From Xylocopa sonorina (lineage: Eukaryota; Arthropoda; Insecta; Hymenoptera; Apidae): a stretch of 64,000 nt of DNA. The DNA is taken from the NCBI RefSeq assembly GCF_050948175.1, contig NW_027490218.1, positions 682,001 through 746,000 on the forward strand, written 5' to 3'. This document shows positions 36,330 through 47,077 of the stretch, one piece after another. A program made the position numbers and the translations under genes. Position 1 is the first letter of the stretch. Each line of letters starts with the position of its first letter. The notes below the pieces were generated by a model that saw nothing but the letters and a program-made list of their open reading frames with translations, searched no databases and had not been told where the DNA came from.

Positions 36330-36629
36330 ATGGATGTGTCCAACAAGGCAACGATGAACAGAGTTAAATTTAATATTATGATGTTTATTATTTTACTTAT
36401 AGTATATTTGTTTTTCTGGAATTTTGCCAAAAAACAATGTTCACGATGTCGACAGATGAATATATTTGCCTTAGAATTACAAGAGCCAACAATTTCGAAA
36501 GTAGAATATTACTTTACTTCGCTAACCGAATCATTGCAAACGTTAAGTAGAGTGCGTGCCTTTCAAAACAGTCAGATGCAAATTACGATACAACGTTTCC
36601 ATGAAATGGTACGTGTCACTGTTTTTTAA
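36330..36629 (+). CDS. Single-pass membrane protein fragment, X2 copy
   Basis: A 99-codon ORF with the same layout as the X1 copy: basic N-terminus, hydrophobic span at residues 14-32 (here with F at residue 28 in place of L), CSRC at 37-40, then a polar, coil-prone region. The other changes from X1 are A47, Q70, R74, F78, H91 and V96. The frame probably leaves the exon at gaaatg/gtacgt near 36608. It is likely the better-preserved copy because the next ORF is open here, but seven out of seven differences being amino-acid changing gives no sign of selection. Family not recognised. Confidence 0.35.
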   Translation: MDVSNKATMNRVKFNIMMFIILLIVYLFFWNFAKKQCSRCRQMNIFALELQEPTISKVEYYFTSLTESLQTLSRVRAFQNSQMQITIQRFHEMVRVTVF

Positions 36630-36715
36630 TTTCCGTTTATTTAATCAAAGGAAATTTAATTGAAATATCCGCAAAATTTAAGGACAAAAAGTTATTGTAA
36701 TTTTACGCAACATAT

Positions 36716-37081
36716 ATGATGGTGATAAAGGATAAGTATACGGAACTGAAAATGGAAAGTAGCGAGCAGAAAAAGAAACTGATGGAGCTACAAAGTAGAT
36801 TGATACATCCGTCAAATGATGATTCTAGGTTAATAAAATCTGTTAATCAAAGAACTATTACAAAAATCAAGTATAATCAATATTACTTCTGCTCAAAGGC
36901 TATAATAGAATTGGACCGAAATGGGTACAAAACAGGCAATTATATCTATATGTTCTATTCTATGCAAAGGCAAATATTTCAAAGAGAAAAGATGTGTTAC
37001 TTACAAATTACTTATGTTCCTAGATATCTCACTAATTCAGGCTTCCTGTCTTGTAGAACTAATCATTCATTTAACATGTAA
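36716..37081 (+). CDS. Coiled-coil-like ORF of the X gene, X2 copy, unknown tail
   Basis: A 121-codon ORF. Residues 5-31 form a charged, helix-prone segment (from KDKYTELK to QSRLI) that would extend the coil of the preceding ORF. Residues 46-121 contain many Y, F and C residues and no motif I know. X1 has a stop at codon 45. The intended start is probably not the ATG at 36716 but an exon junction near gataaag/gataag at 36730. Low confidence that the tail is coding. Confidence 0.3.
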   Translation: MMVIKDKYTELKMESSEQKKKLMELQSRLIHPSNDDSRLIKSVNQRTITKIKYNQYYFCSKAIIELDRNGYKTGNYIYMFYSMQRQIFQREKMCYLQITYVPRYLTNSGFLSCRTNHSFNM

Positions 37082-37968
37082 AGGGGTCCAAGAATAGTAA
37101 AAGATTTTTATATTTCATAGCCTCACTTGATACGTCGATTGGATCACGTAAAATATCGGACATTAATTGCATCTACATCTTCAGACCTTAAATATATAAT
37201 TGCAACAACATATTTAATAGCGTTTTAATAACATTTTTCTAATTGTTTATATCTATGTCTAATAAATATATATTAATCGAATAAGTTGCTTTACCAAAGA
37301 ATAAAAGTATCTGAGGCTTACAAATCGGAGCATTACATAACAAACGTGCATCACATATATAATATTACATGTAACAAAAGATGAAGACCAAAAAGATCGT
37401 ACATAAGTTGAATCCACAATGCGGTCATAGAGATACAGAAACGGCAAAAATTCCAAATAATAATTTAAAAAATTCAAAAAGGGGGGAGTGAAAATCCATC
37501 TCCTTGACGATGATAAGGAACAAGTCTGCCTCATGCACTACAATATCCCAAACGGCCAGCGATTGGCACGCCAATGACAACGGAAGGAACGAATTCCGTG
37601 ACAGAACTGTGCTAACAAAGTGCTCTTACTCAGCTTTCGAAATGGCATACTGTTAGTACTGGGGCGGCATTCGTATCACGGCACTATTAAAGCACCGATA
37701 TATAGCACACGGGCTACACGGCCGTGACAATGACACTATCAGCTCACCATAGCTACACGCGTGGTTGTGGCGTAGGCTGACATTTACTAATGGGGAAGCT
37801 GTTTCCATAAAAATTATAAGCAAATATGAAGAATGACTAAACTGGGCAATTTATTTATTTTCATTCCAATATAGATACACCGGCACAAAACAAAGATATA
37901 AGAACTCGATTTTATTATTTTCTATAAACTATAAATATAGGAAAACGACCATCAAAATGTCTATCAAT

Positions 37969-38554
37969 AGTCATATGCTGAACATCTACTGATATCTAAC
38001 GGTTCTAATTTGTATGAAAGCACAGGTTCCCCATTGCCAAATGTGATTCTGCGTCATTGCTGAGGAGATTCATGAATGGAGCGATGATACGCATGTCACC
38101 ATGGTGCTGGTGCTGCGCGATTCGCTTGTCTAGAACGTGCTGGTAACACGTTCTGGCATTTTAGTTAACGAATCCGGTCACAGATGACTACGAATCAGTT
38201 GACACTCCTCGGAAGTGGCAATATAGTGCCGGCATGGTGTCGCTACCATCTTGCCGTTTGTTATCTGGGATGCTTTTCAGTGCATTATTCGGAATTGAAT
38301 TTGAACACATAGCTACTTAATCGCAAATTTGTATGTACTGTGACGTGGTGACGTTACAAGGCTCGCTCAACCCCCCCCCCCCCCCCCCTGCTTTGGTTAG
38401 ACTAGCTCGCAGATAACCACCCATGCGAGAAGCGCGACACGGACCATCGCGATAGCTGCATTTGCGAGGAGCGTGAAATACACGATGGTAGAACCTTCCC
38501 CCGCCCCCCCGTTCGTTTCTCTCTCTCCGTTCTACGGATTTCACTGACGAGCTG
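37969..38554. other. Non-satellite spacer of island 3 with poly-C tract
   Basis: Sequence with no counterpart next to X1. It contains an uninterrupted run of 18 C at 38371-38388 and a second C-rich stretch near 38495-38510. A 216-codon ORF on the minus strand (38317-38967) crosses the poly-C tract (read as a glycine run), the ORF remnant and the LTR-like sequence on the opposite strand, and is best seen as a chance GC-rich frame. No gene is supported. Confidence 0.6.
38371..38388. repeat. Homopolymer C18
   Basis: Eighteen consecutive C on the plus strand. The length is likely variable and prone to sequencing error, so frames across it are unreliable. Confidence 0.9.
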
Positions 38555-38773
38555 ATGGAAGAAGCGACCCATAATACGCCTCTTCGGCGGATAATAAGAC
38601 CGCAGGTTCGCGGAAGGGCTGTGCGCCGAGGTAGCCTGAAGGGCTCGACGGTGGAGGAGTCGGGAAGTGAGCAAGAAGAGACCCTGAAGCCCGAAGGATA
38701 CGTTCCAGAGCACTGTAACGATAAGACCGCTGCCATAGTCCATGGAGACAAACAGGATGGTTCTCGGGTGTGA
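38555..38773 (+). pseudogene. Probable 3' end of a retroelement ORF next to LTR L2
   Basis: A 72-codon ORF (starting MEEATHNTPLRRIIRPQVRG) rich in R, E and K, whose stop codon overlaps the first bases of the LTR-like sequence (gggtgtgagaagg). ORFs that end at or inside the 3' LTR are common in LTR retrotransposons, and arginine-rich tails are frequent at pol C-termini. That role is inferred from position; no integrase or protease motif is present. Upstream sequence in the same strand is not recognisably coding. Confidence 0.35.
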
Positions 38774-39152
38774 GAAGGACCTCTACCCCTCCCCTGAGCC
38801 CTTGGAGAGGAAAGCTCAAGATGCGCAGCGGAATTGCAGGTGAGCCGTGGAAAGCGCGGGGCGCGACACGCGCCGCAGTTCAAATAATCCAGAGGACCCC
38901 CTCTAGACACACCAGAGGGGGCGATCAGGGAAGATCGCCGAAATCCACCGATCGATGCCCCGAACAATACCGAAGCGTATGGCCCTACCCCACCAAGGAA
39001 CCCTAAGGAGGGTCTAAGGGGATCCGAAAACCCCCAGCAAACCTATATAATGAGCTAGCCAGCACGAAGACAGCCTCTTATTCTTCTGAACGACTTAGCG
39101 ACTACTTAGCGAGCAACCGAGCAAGCGATTATACGGAGCGATTCGGAGGAGA

Positions 39153-39202
<50 letters not shown>
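38769..39202 (+). mobile_element. LTR-like sequence L2, diverged relative of L1
   Basis: Starts tgtgagaaggacctctacc, like L1 (tgtgagaaggtcctcaacc), and shares with it in order gcagcgg, tgcaggtg, gatcgccgaaatccac (L1 aatcgccgaagtccac), cgatcgatg, ccaccaagga and gatccga. A TATA-like tatataatg is at 39043-39051. The right part (attcggaggagaga) resembles the L1 stretch attcgagaggagga but is expanded into a GA microsatellite. With about 70 percent similarity it is either a different family from L1 or a very old partner. Confidence 0.55.
39149..39202. repeat. (GA)n microsatellite, about 54 bp
   Basis: Near-perfect GA dinucleotide array with one t interruption at about 39167 (gagataga). It lies at the right end of L2. 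Confidence 0.9.
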
Positions 39203-39204
<2 letters not shown>

Positions 39205-39349
39205 GACGGACTGAACTGATCCCGGCAAGCTTAATGGAAAACGCATAACGATGAATCGGTTAGAGTATCAGATAGATGTTGGTCGCGGTTTGAGTGGCCC
39301 TGGGAATCCTTTGCCCGCATCAGGGCAGGCAGTAGGATGGTGGAGAGCC
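39203..39349. other. Short unassigned sequence between L2 and block D
   Basis: About 150 bp with no recognisable satellite or coding content; the minus-strand ORF at 39231-39425 spans its junction with decayed satellite and is not a gene. Confidence 0.5.
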
Positions 39350-40050
39350 TGCCCTCCTGTTGCTTGGATCTATAGAATTCACATTCTATTGTAGAGTAGA
39401 AGCAGATAATTATAATGCTTTTCATAGGAGATTACAGCTTACTTAATTCGAATTGTTGAAATGAGATGAGTCATGGCATTGTATAATGCATTAATACTCT
39501 ATTGTCTCGACATGTAGACACTACGAAGGGCAATCCTGTTGCATGGAGCTGTAGAATTTACATTCTTATGAAGTGTTAAATCAGATAAGCATAGAGCTAT
39601 GCATAAGAGATTACAGCATTCTTACTTTGAAACAATGAAATGGGATGCGCTAGCGCATTGCATGGAGAATTCTAGCTCGATTGCATTAACAGACAGACAC
39701 TACGGAGCGCCATGCCGTTGCATGGAATTATATAGTTCACATTCTATTGAAGACCTCTAACAGTTAAGCATAATGTTATGGATATATGATTACAGATTCT
39801 TTGCTTTGAAACATTGAAATGAGATGCGACATCGCGCTGCATGAAGTATTAGAAATGTCTTGCTTGGACACATAGAGATCTGGAAACGATATTCTGTTGC
39901 AAGTAAGTATAGGATTCACATCCTTCTAAGGTCTAGATGCAGACAAATGTAACATATTGCATAGAACATTGCAATTTACCATGAATCATTGAAATGACTT
40001 GCGACATCGTGTTGAATGAAGCATTAGAACTCTAATGCTCCGATGCGTAG
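39350..40050 (-). repeat. Strongly decayed satellite at the left edge of block D
   Basis: Four poorly conserved monomers, recognisable by agaattcacattctattg, gaatttacattcttatgaag, gaaacaatgaaatgggatgc and gaaacattgaaatgagatgc. Each has ttgcatgga or ttgcttgga where the core reads agcaagga. Spacing stays near one monomer length, so they decayed in place. Confidence 0.8.
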
Positions 40051-43000
40051 ACATCTAGAAACGCATTTCCGAGCAAGGATGAGCGGCATTTACATTCTTT
40101 TGAAGTGTAGGCGAGGTATACATAACACTTCGCAATGAATATTACAAATTATAATGAAACATAGAAATAGGATGCCCTGTCGCATTTTAAGAAGAATTAG
40201 AACTCTCTTGCTTCGATACGTAGACATCTCGAAACGCTATTTCCCAGCAAGGAAGTGTGGCATTTACTTTAATTCGGAGTATAGACGAGGTATACATAAC
40301 ACTTCGCAATGAATATTATATCTTATCATGCAACATAGAAATGAGATGCGATATCGCGTTTTAAGAAGCATTAGAACTCTAATGCTCCGATGCGTAAACA
40401 TCTGGAAACGCATTTCCGAGCAAGGATGTGCGGCATTTACATTCTTTTGAAATCTAGACGAGGTATACATAACAAATGGCAATGAATACTATTTCTTATC
40501 ATGAAACCTAGAAATGAGATGCGATATCGCGTTTTACGAAGCATTAGAGCTCTATTGCTTCGATACGTAGGTATCTGGAAACGTATTTCCTAGAGAGGAA
40601 GTGTCGCATTTACATTCTTTTGAAGCGAATATACGAGGTATACATGACACTTCGCAATGAATATTATATCTTATCATGAAACATAGAAATTAGATGCGAT
40701 AGCGCGATTTAAGGAGCATTAGAACTCTATTGCTACGTTACGTAGACATCTGCAAACGCTATTTCCTAGAAGGGAATTGTCGCATTTACATTCATTTGAA
40801 GTGTATGCGAGGTATACATGACACTTCGCAATGAATATTATATCTTATCATGAAACATAGAAATGATGTGCGATATCGCGATTTAAGTAGCATTAGAAAT
40901 CCATTGCTTCGATACGTAGACACCTGGCAGCACTATTTCCTAGCAAGGAAGTGTCGCATTTACATTCATTTAAAGTGTACATGAGGAATACATAACACTT
41001 CGCAATTAAAATTATATCCTATCATGCAACATAAAAATGAGGTGCAATATCGCGTTTTCAGAAGCACTGGAATTCTATTTCTTCGGTACGCAGAAATCTG
41101 GATTCGCTATTTCCTAGGAAGAAATTGTTGCATTTACATTCTTTTGAAGTGTAGACGAGGTATACATAACACTTCGCAATGAATATTATATCTTATCATG
41201 CAACATAGAAATGAGATGCGATATCGCGATTTAAGAAGCATTGGAATTCTATTTCTTCGATACGCAGAAATCTGGATTCGCTATTTCCTAGGAAGGAATT
41301 GTCGCATTTACATTCATTTGAAGTGTATGCGAGGTATACATGACACTTCGCAATGAATATTATATCTTATCATGAAACATAGAAATGAGATGCGATATCG
41401 CGATTTAAGTAGAATTAGAAATCTATTGCTTCGATACGTAGACATCTGGCAGCACTATTTCCTAGCAAGGAAGTGTCGCATTTACATTCATTTAAAGTGT
41501 ACATGAGGAATACATAATACTTCGCAATTAAAATTATATCTTATCTTGCGACATAGAAATTTGATGCGATATCGCGTTTTGAGACGCATTAGAAAGCTAT
41601 TGCATCGATATGTAGACACCTGCAAACGCTACTTCCTAGCAAGGAAATGTCGCATTTACATTCTTTTGAGGTGAATTCGAGGTATACATAACACTTCGCA
41701 ATGAATATTATATCCTATCATGCAACATAAAAATGAGGTGCAATATCGCGTTTTCAGAAGCATTGGAATTCTATTTCTTCGATACGCAGAAATCTGGATT
41801 CGCTATTTCCCAGGAAGGAATTGTTGCATTTACATTCTTTTGAAGTGTAGACGAGGTATACATAACACTTCGCAATGAATATTATATCTTATCATGCAAC
41901 ATAGAAATGAGATGCGATATCGCGTTTTAAGAAGCATTAGAACTCTAATGCTCCGATGCGTAGACATCTGGAAACGCATTTCCGAGCAAGGATGTGCGGC
42001 ATTTACATTCTTTTGAAGTCTAGACGAGGTATACATAACACTTCGCTATGAATACTATTTCTTATCATGAAACCTAGAAATGAGATGCGATATCGCGTTT
42101 TACGAAGCATTAGAGCTCTATTGGTTCGATACCTAGGTATCTGGAAACGCTATTTCCTCGCAAGGAAGTGTCGCATTTACATTCTTTTGATTGCAATACG
42201 AAATATACATAACACTGCACAATAAATATTATAACTTATCATGAAACATAGAAATGAGATGCCATATCGCAATTTTAAGGAGCAACAGATATCTATTGCT
42301 TCGATACGTGGACATCTGCAAACGCTACTTCCTAGGGAGGAAGTGTCGCATTTACATTCTCTTGAAGTGAATACGAGGTATGCATGATACTTCGCAATGA
42401 ATATTATATCTTATCATGAAACATAGAAATGAAATGCGATATCGCGATTCAAGAAGCATTAGAACTCTATTACTTCGATACGTAGACAACTGCAAACGCT
42501 ATTTCCTAGCAAGGAAGTGTTGCCTTGACATTCATTTGAAGTGCATGCAAGGTAAACGTAACACGCCGCAATGAATATTATATCTTAGCATGAAACAGAA
42601 ATGAAATGCGATATCGCGATTTAAGAAGCATTAGAACTCTATTGCTTCGATACGTAGACATCTGTCAACGCTATTTTCTCGCAAGGAAGTGTCGCATTTA
42701 CATTCTTTTGAAGTGATTACGCGGTTTATATAACACTCCACAATGTATATTATATCTAATCATGAAACATAGAAATGAGATGCGATATCGCGTTTTAAGA
42801 AGCACTAGAACTCTTTTGCATCGATATGTATACATCTGCAAACGCTATTTCCCAGCAAGGAAGCGTCGCAATTACATTCCTTTGATTGAAATACGAGATA
42901 TACATAACCCTCCACAATGAATATTATGTTTATCATGAAACATAGAAATGAGATGGGATATCACGATTTAAGAAGAATTAGAACTCTATTGCTTCGATAC

Positions 43001-43410
43001 GTAGACATCTGCAAACGCTATTTCCTAGCAAGGAAGTGTCGTAATTACATTCATTTGAAGTGAATACGACGTATACATGACACATCGCAATGGATATTAT
43101 TTCTTATCATGAAACATAGAAATGAGATGCGATATCGCGTTTTACGCAGCATTAGAGCTCTATTGCTTCGATACGTAGGTATCTGGAAACGTATTTCCTA
43201 GAGAGGAAGTGTCGCATTTACATTCTTTTGAAGCGAATATACGAGGTATACATGACACTTCGCAATGAATATTATATCTTATCATGCAACATAGAAATGA
43301 GATGCGATATCGCGTTTTAAGAAGCATTAGAACTCTAATGCTCCGATGCGTAAACATCTGGAAACGCATTTCCGAGCAAGGATGTGCGGCATTTACATTC
43401 TTTTGAAATC
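40050..43410 (-). repeat. Edge-subfamily and mixed monomers in block D
   Basis: Edge variants gaaacgcatttccgagcaag (40056, 40390, 41967, 43358) with tagacgagg (40285, 40453, 41153, 41848, 42022, 43413) are interspersed with core-type monomers. Some pairs repeat at short range: the block near 41320-41480 resembles 40800-40960, and gaagcgaatatacgagg occurs at about 40623, 43231 and 43579. Confidence 0.75.
42440..42715 (-). repeat. 7-monomer-offset duplication D1, copy 1
   Basis: Shares gcgattcaagaagc, gacaactgcaaacg, gtgttgccttgacattc and gcatgcaaggtaaacg with 43656-43931 at an offset of 1216 bp (seven monomers minus two bases). The abnormal caaggtaaacgtaacac reading is unique to these two copies. 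Confidence 0.8.
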
Positions 43411-43655
43411 TAGACGAGGTATACATAACAAATGGCAATGAATACTATTTCTTATCATGAAACCTAGAAATGAGATGCGATATCGCGTTTTACGAAGCAT
43501 TAGAGCTCTATTGCTTCGATACGTAGGTATCTGGAAACGTATTTCCTAGAGAGGAAGTGTCGCATTTACATTCTTTTGAAGCGAATATACGAGGTATACA
43601 TGACACTTCGCAATGAATATTATATCTTATCATGCAACATAGAAATGAGATGCGA

Positions 43656-43931
43656 TATCGCGATTCAAGAAGCATTAGAACTCTATTACTTCGATACGTA
43701 GACAACTGCAAACGCTATTTCCTAGCAAGGAAGTGTTGCCTTGACATTCATTTGAAGTGCATGCAAGGTAAACGTAACACGTCGCAATGAATATTATATC
43801 TTAGCATGAAACAGAAATGAAATGCGATATCGCGATTTAAGAAGCATTAGAACTCTATTGCTTCGATACGTAGACATCTGTCAACGCTATTTCCTCGCAA
43901 GGAAGTGTCGCATTTACATTCTTTTGAAGTG
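43656..43931 (-). repeat. 7-monomer-offset duplication D1, copy 2
   Basis: Partner of 42440-42715. The left side of this copy joins instead to the gaagcgaatatacgagg monomer, marking the recombination point near 43650. Confidence 0.8.
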
Positions 43932-44470
43932 AATACGACGTATACATAACACTCCAAAATTAATATTATATCTTATCACGATACATAGAAATGAAATGCG
44001 ACATCTCGTTTTAAGAAGCATTACAACTCTATTGCTACGATACGTAGACATCTGCAAACGCTATTTCGTAGCATGCAAGTGTCGCACCTACAGTCTTTTG
44101 AAGTGAATACGAGGTATACATGACACTTCGCAATGAATATTATATCTTATCATGAAACATGGATGTGAGATGCGATATCGCGTTTTAAGAAGCATTAGAA
44201 GTCTATTGCTACGATACGTAAACATCTGCAAACAATATTTCCTAGCAAGGAGGTGTCGCATTTACATTCCTTTGAGGTGAATACGAGGTATACATAACAC
44301 TCCAAAATGAATATTATACCTTATTACGAGACATAGAAATGAAATGCGACATCTCGTTTTAAGAAGCATTACAACTCTATTGCTACGATACGTAGCCATC
44401 TGCAAACGCTATTTCCTAGCATGCAAGTGTCGCACTTACATTCTTTTGAAGTGAATACGAGGTATACATG

Positions 44471-47077
44471 ACACTTCGCCATGAATATTATATCTTATCA
44501 TGAAACATAGATGTGAGATGCGATATCGCGTATTAGGAAGCATTAGAACTCTATTGCTACGGTACTTAGACATCTGCAAACGCTATTTCCTAGCAAGGAG
44601 GTGTCGCATTTACATTCTTTTGAAGTGAATACGAGATATACATGACACTTCGCAAAGAATATTATATCTTATCATGAAACATGGATGTGAGATGCGATAT
44701 CGCGTTTTAAGAAGCATTAGAAGTTTATTGCTACGATACGTAAACATCTGCAAACAATATTTCCTAGCAAGGAAGTGTCGCATTTACATTCCTTTGAGGT
44801 GAATACGAGGTATACATAACATTCCAAAATGAATATAATATCTTATCACGAGACATAGAAATGAAATGCGACATCTCGTTTTAAGAAGCATTAGAACTCT
44901 ACTGCTACGATACGTAGACATCTGCAAACGCTATTTCCTAGCAGGAAGTGTCACATTTACATTCTTTTGAAGTGAATACGACGTATACATAACACTCCAA
45001 AATGAATATTATATCTTATCACGATACATAGAAATGAAATGCGACATCTCGTTTTAAGAAGCATTACAACTCTATTGCTACGATACGTAGACATCTGCAA
45101 ACGCTATTTCCTAGCATGCAAGTGTCGCACTTACATTCTTTTGAAGTGAATGCGAGGTATACATGACACTTCGCAATGAATATTATATCTTATCATGAAA
45201 CATGGATGTGAGATGCGATATCGCGTTTTAAGAAGCATTAGAAGTCTATTGCTACGGTACTTAGACATCTGCAAACGCTATTTCCTAGCAAGGAGGTGTC
45301 GCATTTACATTCTTTTGAAGTGAATACGAGATATACATGACACTTCGCAAAGAATATTATATCTTATCATGAAACATGGATGTGAGATGCGATATCGCGT
45401 TTTAAGAAGCATTAGAAGTTTATTGCTACGATACGTAAACATCTGCAAACAATATTTCCTAGCATGAAAGTGTCACATTTACATTCTTTTGAAGTGAATA
45501 CGCGGTATACATAACACTCCAAAATGAATATTATATCTTATCACGAAACATAGAAATGAAATGCGACATCTCGTTTTAAGAAGCATTACAACTCTATTGC
45601 TACGATACGTAGCCATCTGCAAACGCTATTTCCTAGCATGATAGTGTCGCACTTACATTCTTTTGAAGTGAATACGAGGTATACATGACACTTCGCCATG
45701 AATATTATATCTTATCATGAAACATAGATGTGAGATGCGATATCGCGTTTTAGGAAGCATTAGAACTCTATTGCTACGGTACTTAGACATCTGCAAACGC
45801 TATTTCCTAGGAAGGAAGTGTCGCATTTACATTCTTTTGAAGTGTACGAGATATACATGACACTTCGCAAAGAATATTATATCTTATCATGAAACATGGA
45901 TGTGAGATGCGATATCGCGTTTTAAGAAGCATTAGAAGTCTATTGCTACGATACGTAAACATCTGCAAACAATATTTCCTAGCAAGGAAGTGTCGCATTT
46001 ACATTCCTTTGAGGTGAATACGAGGTATACATAACACTCCAAAATGAATATTATATCTTAGCACGAGACATAGAAGTGAAATGCGACATCTCGTTTTAAG
46101 AAGCATTAGAACTCTACTGCTACGATACGTAGACATCTGCAAACGCTATTTCCTAGCATGGAAGTGTCACATTTACATTCTTTTGAAGTGAATACGAGGT
46201 ATACATGGCACATCGCAATGTATATTATATCTTATCATGAAACACAGAAGTGAGATGCGAAATCGCTTTTTAAGAAGTATTAGAACACTATTCTTTCGAT
46301 ACGGAGGCATCTGCAAACGCTATTTCCTAGCAAGGAATAGTCGCACTTACATTCTTTTGAAGTGAATACGAGGTATACATGACACTTCGCAATGAATATT
46401 ATATCTTATCATGAAACATGGATGTGAGATGCGATATCGCGTTTTATGAAGCATTAGAACTCTATTGCTACGATACGTAAAAATCTGCAAACAATATTTC
46501 CTAGCAAGGAAGTGTCGCATTTACATTCCTTTGAGGTGAATACGAGGTATACATGACACTTCGCAATGAATACTATGCCTTATCATGAAACATGGGTGTG
46601 AGATGCGATATCGCGTTGTAAGAAGCATTAGAAGTCTATTGCTACGATACGTAAACATCTGCAAACAATATTTCTTAGCAAGGAAGTGTCGCATTTACAT
46701 TCCTTTGAGGTGAATACGAGGTATACATAACACTCCAAAATGAATATTATATCTTATCTCCAGACATAGAAATGAAATGCGACAACTCGTTTTAAGAAGC
46801 ATTAGAACTCTACTGCTACGATACGTAGACATCTGCAAACGCTATTTCCTAGCATGGAAGTGTCACATTTACATTCTTTTGAAGTGAATACGAGATATAC
46901 ATAACACTCCAAAATGAATATTATATCTTATCACGAAACATAGAAATGAAATGCGACATCTCGTTTTAAGAAGCATTACAACTCTATTGCTACGATACGT
47001 AGACATCTGCAAACGCTATTTCCTAGCATGCAAGTGTCGCACTTACATTCTTTTGAAGTGAATACGAGGTATACATG
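44471..47077 (-). repeat. Higher-order repeat H1, copy 1 (15 monomers, 2607 bp)
   Basis: The phase marker cttcgccatgaatatt at 44474 returns at 47081, 49688 and 52297. Copies share one-off features: a monomer lacking four bases (gaagtgtacgag, 45840), the cctagcaggaag deletion (44938), and the gcgaaatcgctt monomer (46257). Order of palindrome classes along the unit, with + for gatatcgcg, - for gacatctcg and o for other: ++--++-++-o++--. The left limit is blurred because similar monomers precede it. Confidence 0.9.

Larger units (their letters stand above)
34646..37968 (+). other. Island segment X2, second copy of X1
   Basis: Colinear with 14118-17710, with about two differences per hundred bases in the part I counted, a few small indels (for example extra tatatta near 35626), and lacking the 278-bp X1-only segment. 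The first 74 bp overlap the end of LTR L1. From 34734 to about 35800 it is AT-rich with no recognisable coding region. 37082-37968 is likewise without a convincing gene; the reverse-strand ORF at 37259-37534 lies in low-complexity AT-rich sequence and has a shifted counterpart in X1. Confidence 0.85.

Noticed and set aside
38317..38967. 216-codon ORF on the minus strand
   Set aside because: It crosses a C18 homopolymer and an LTR boundary on the other strand, overlaps several other frames, and has glycine/arginine runs typical of chance GC-rich frames.
34128..39202. A single complete, recent LTR retrotransposon from L1 to L2
   Set aside because: The two LTR-like sequences are only about 70 percent similar and differ in length, and no gag, protease, reverse transcriptase or integrase motif lies between them.
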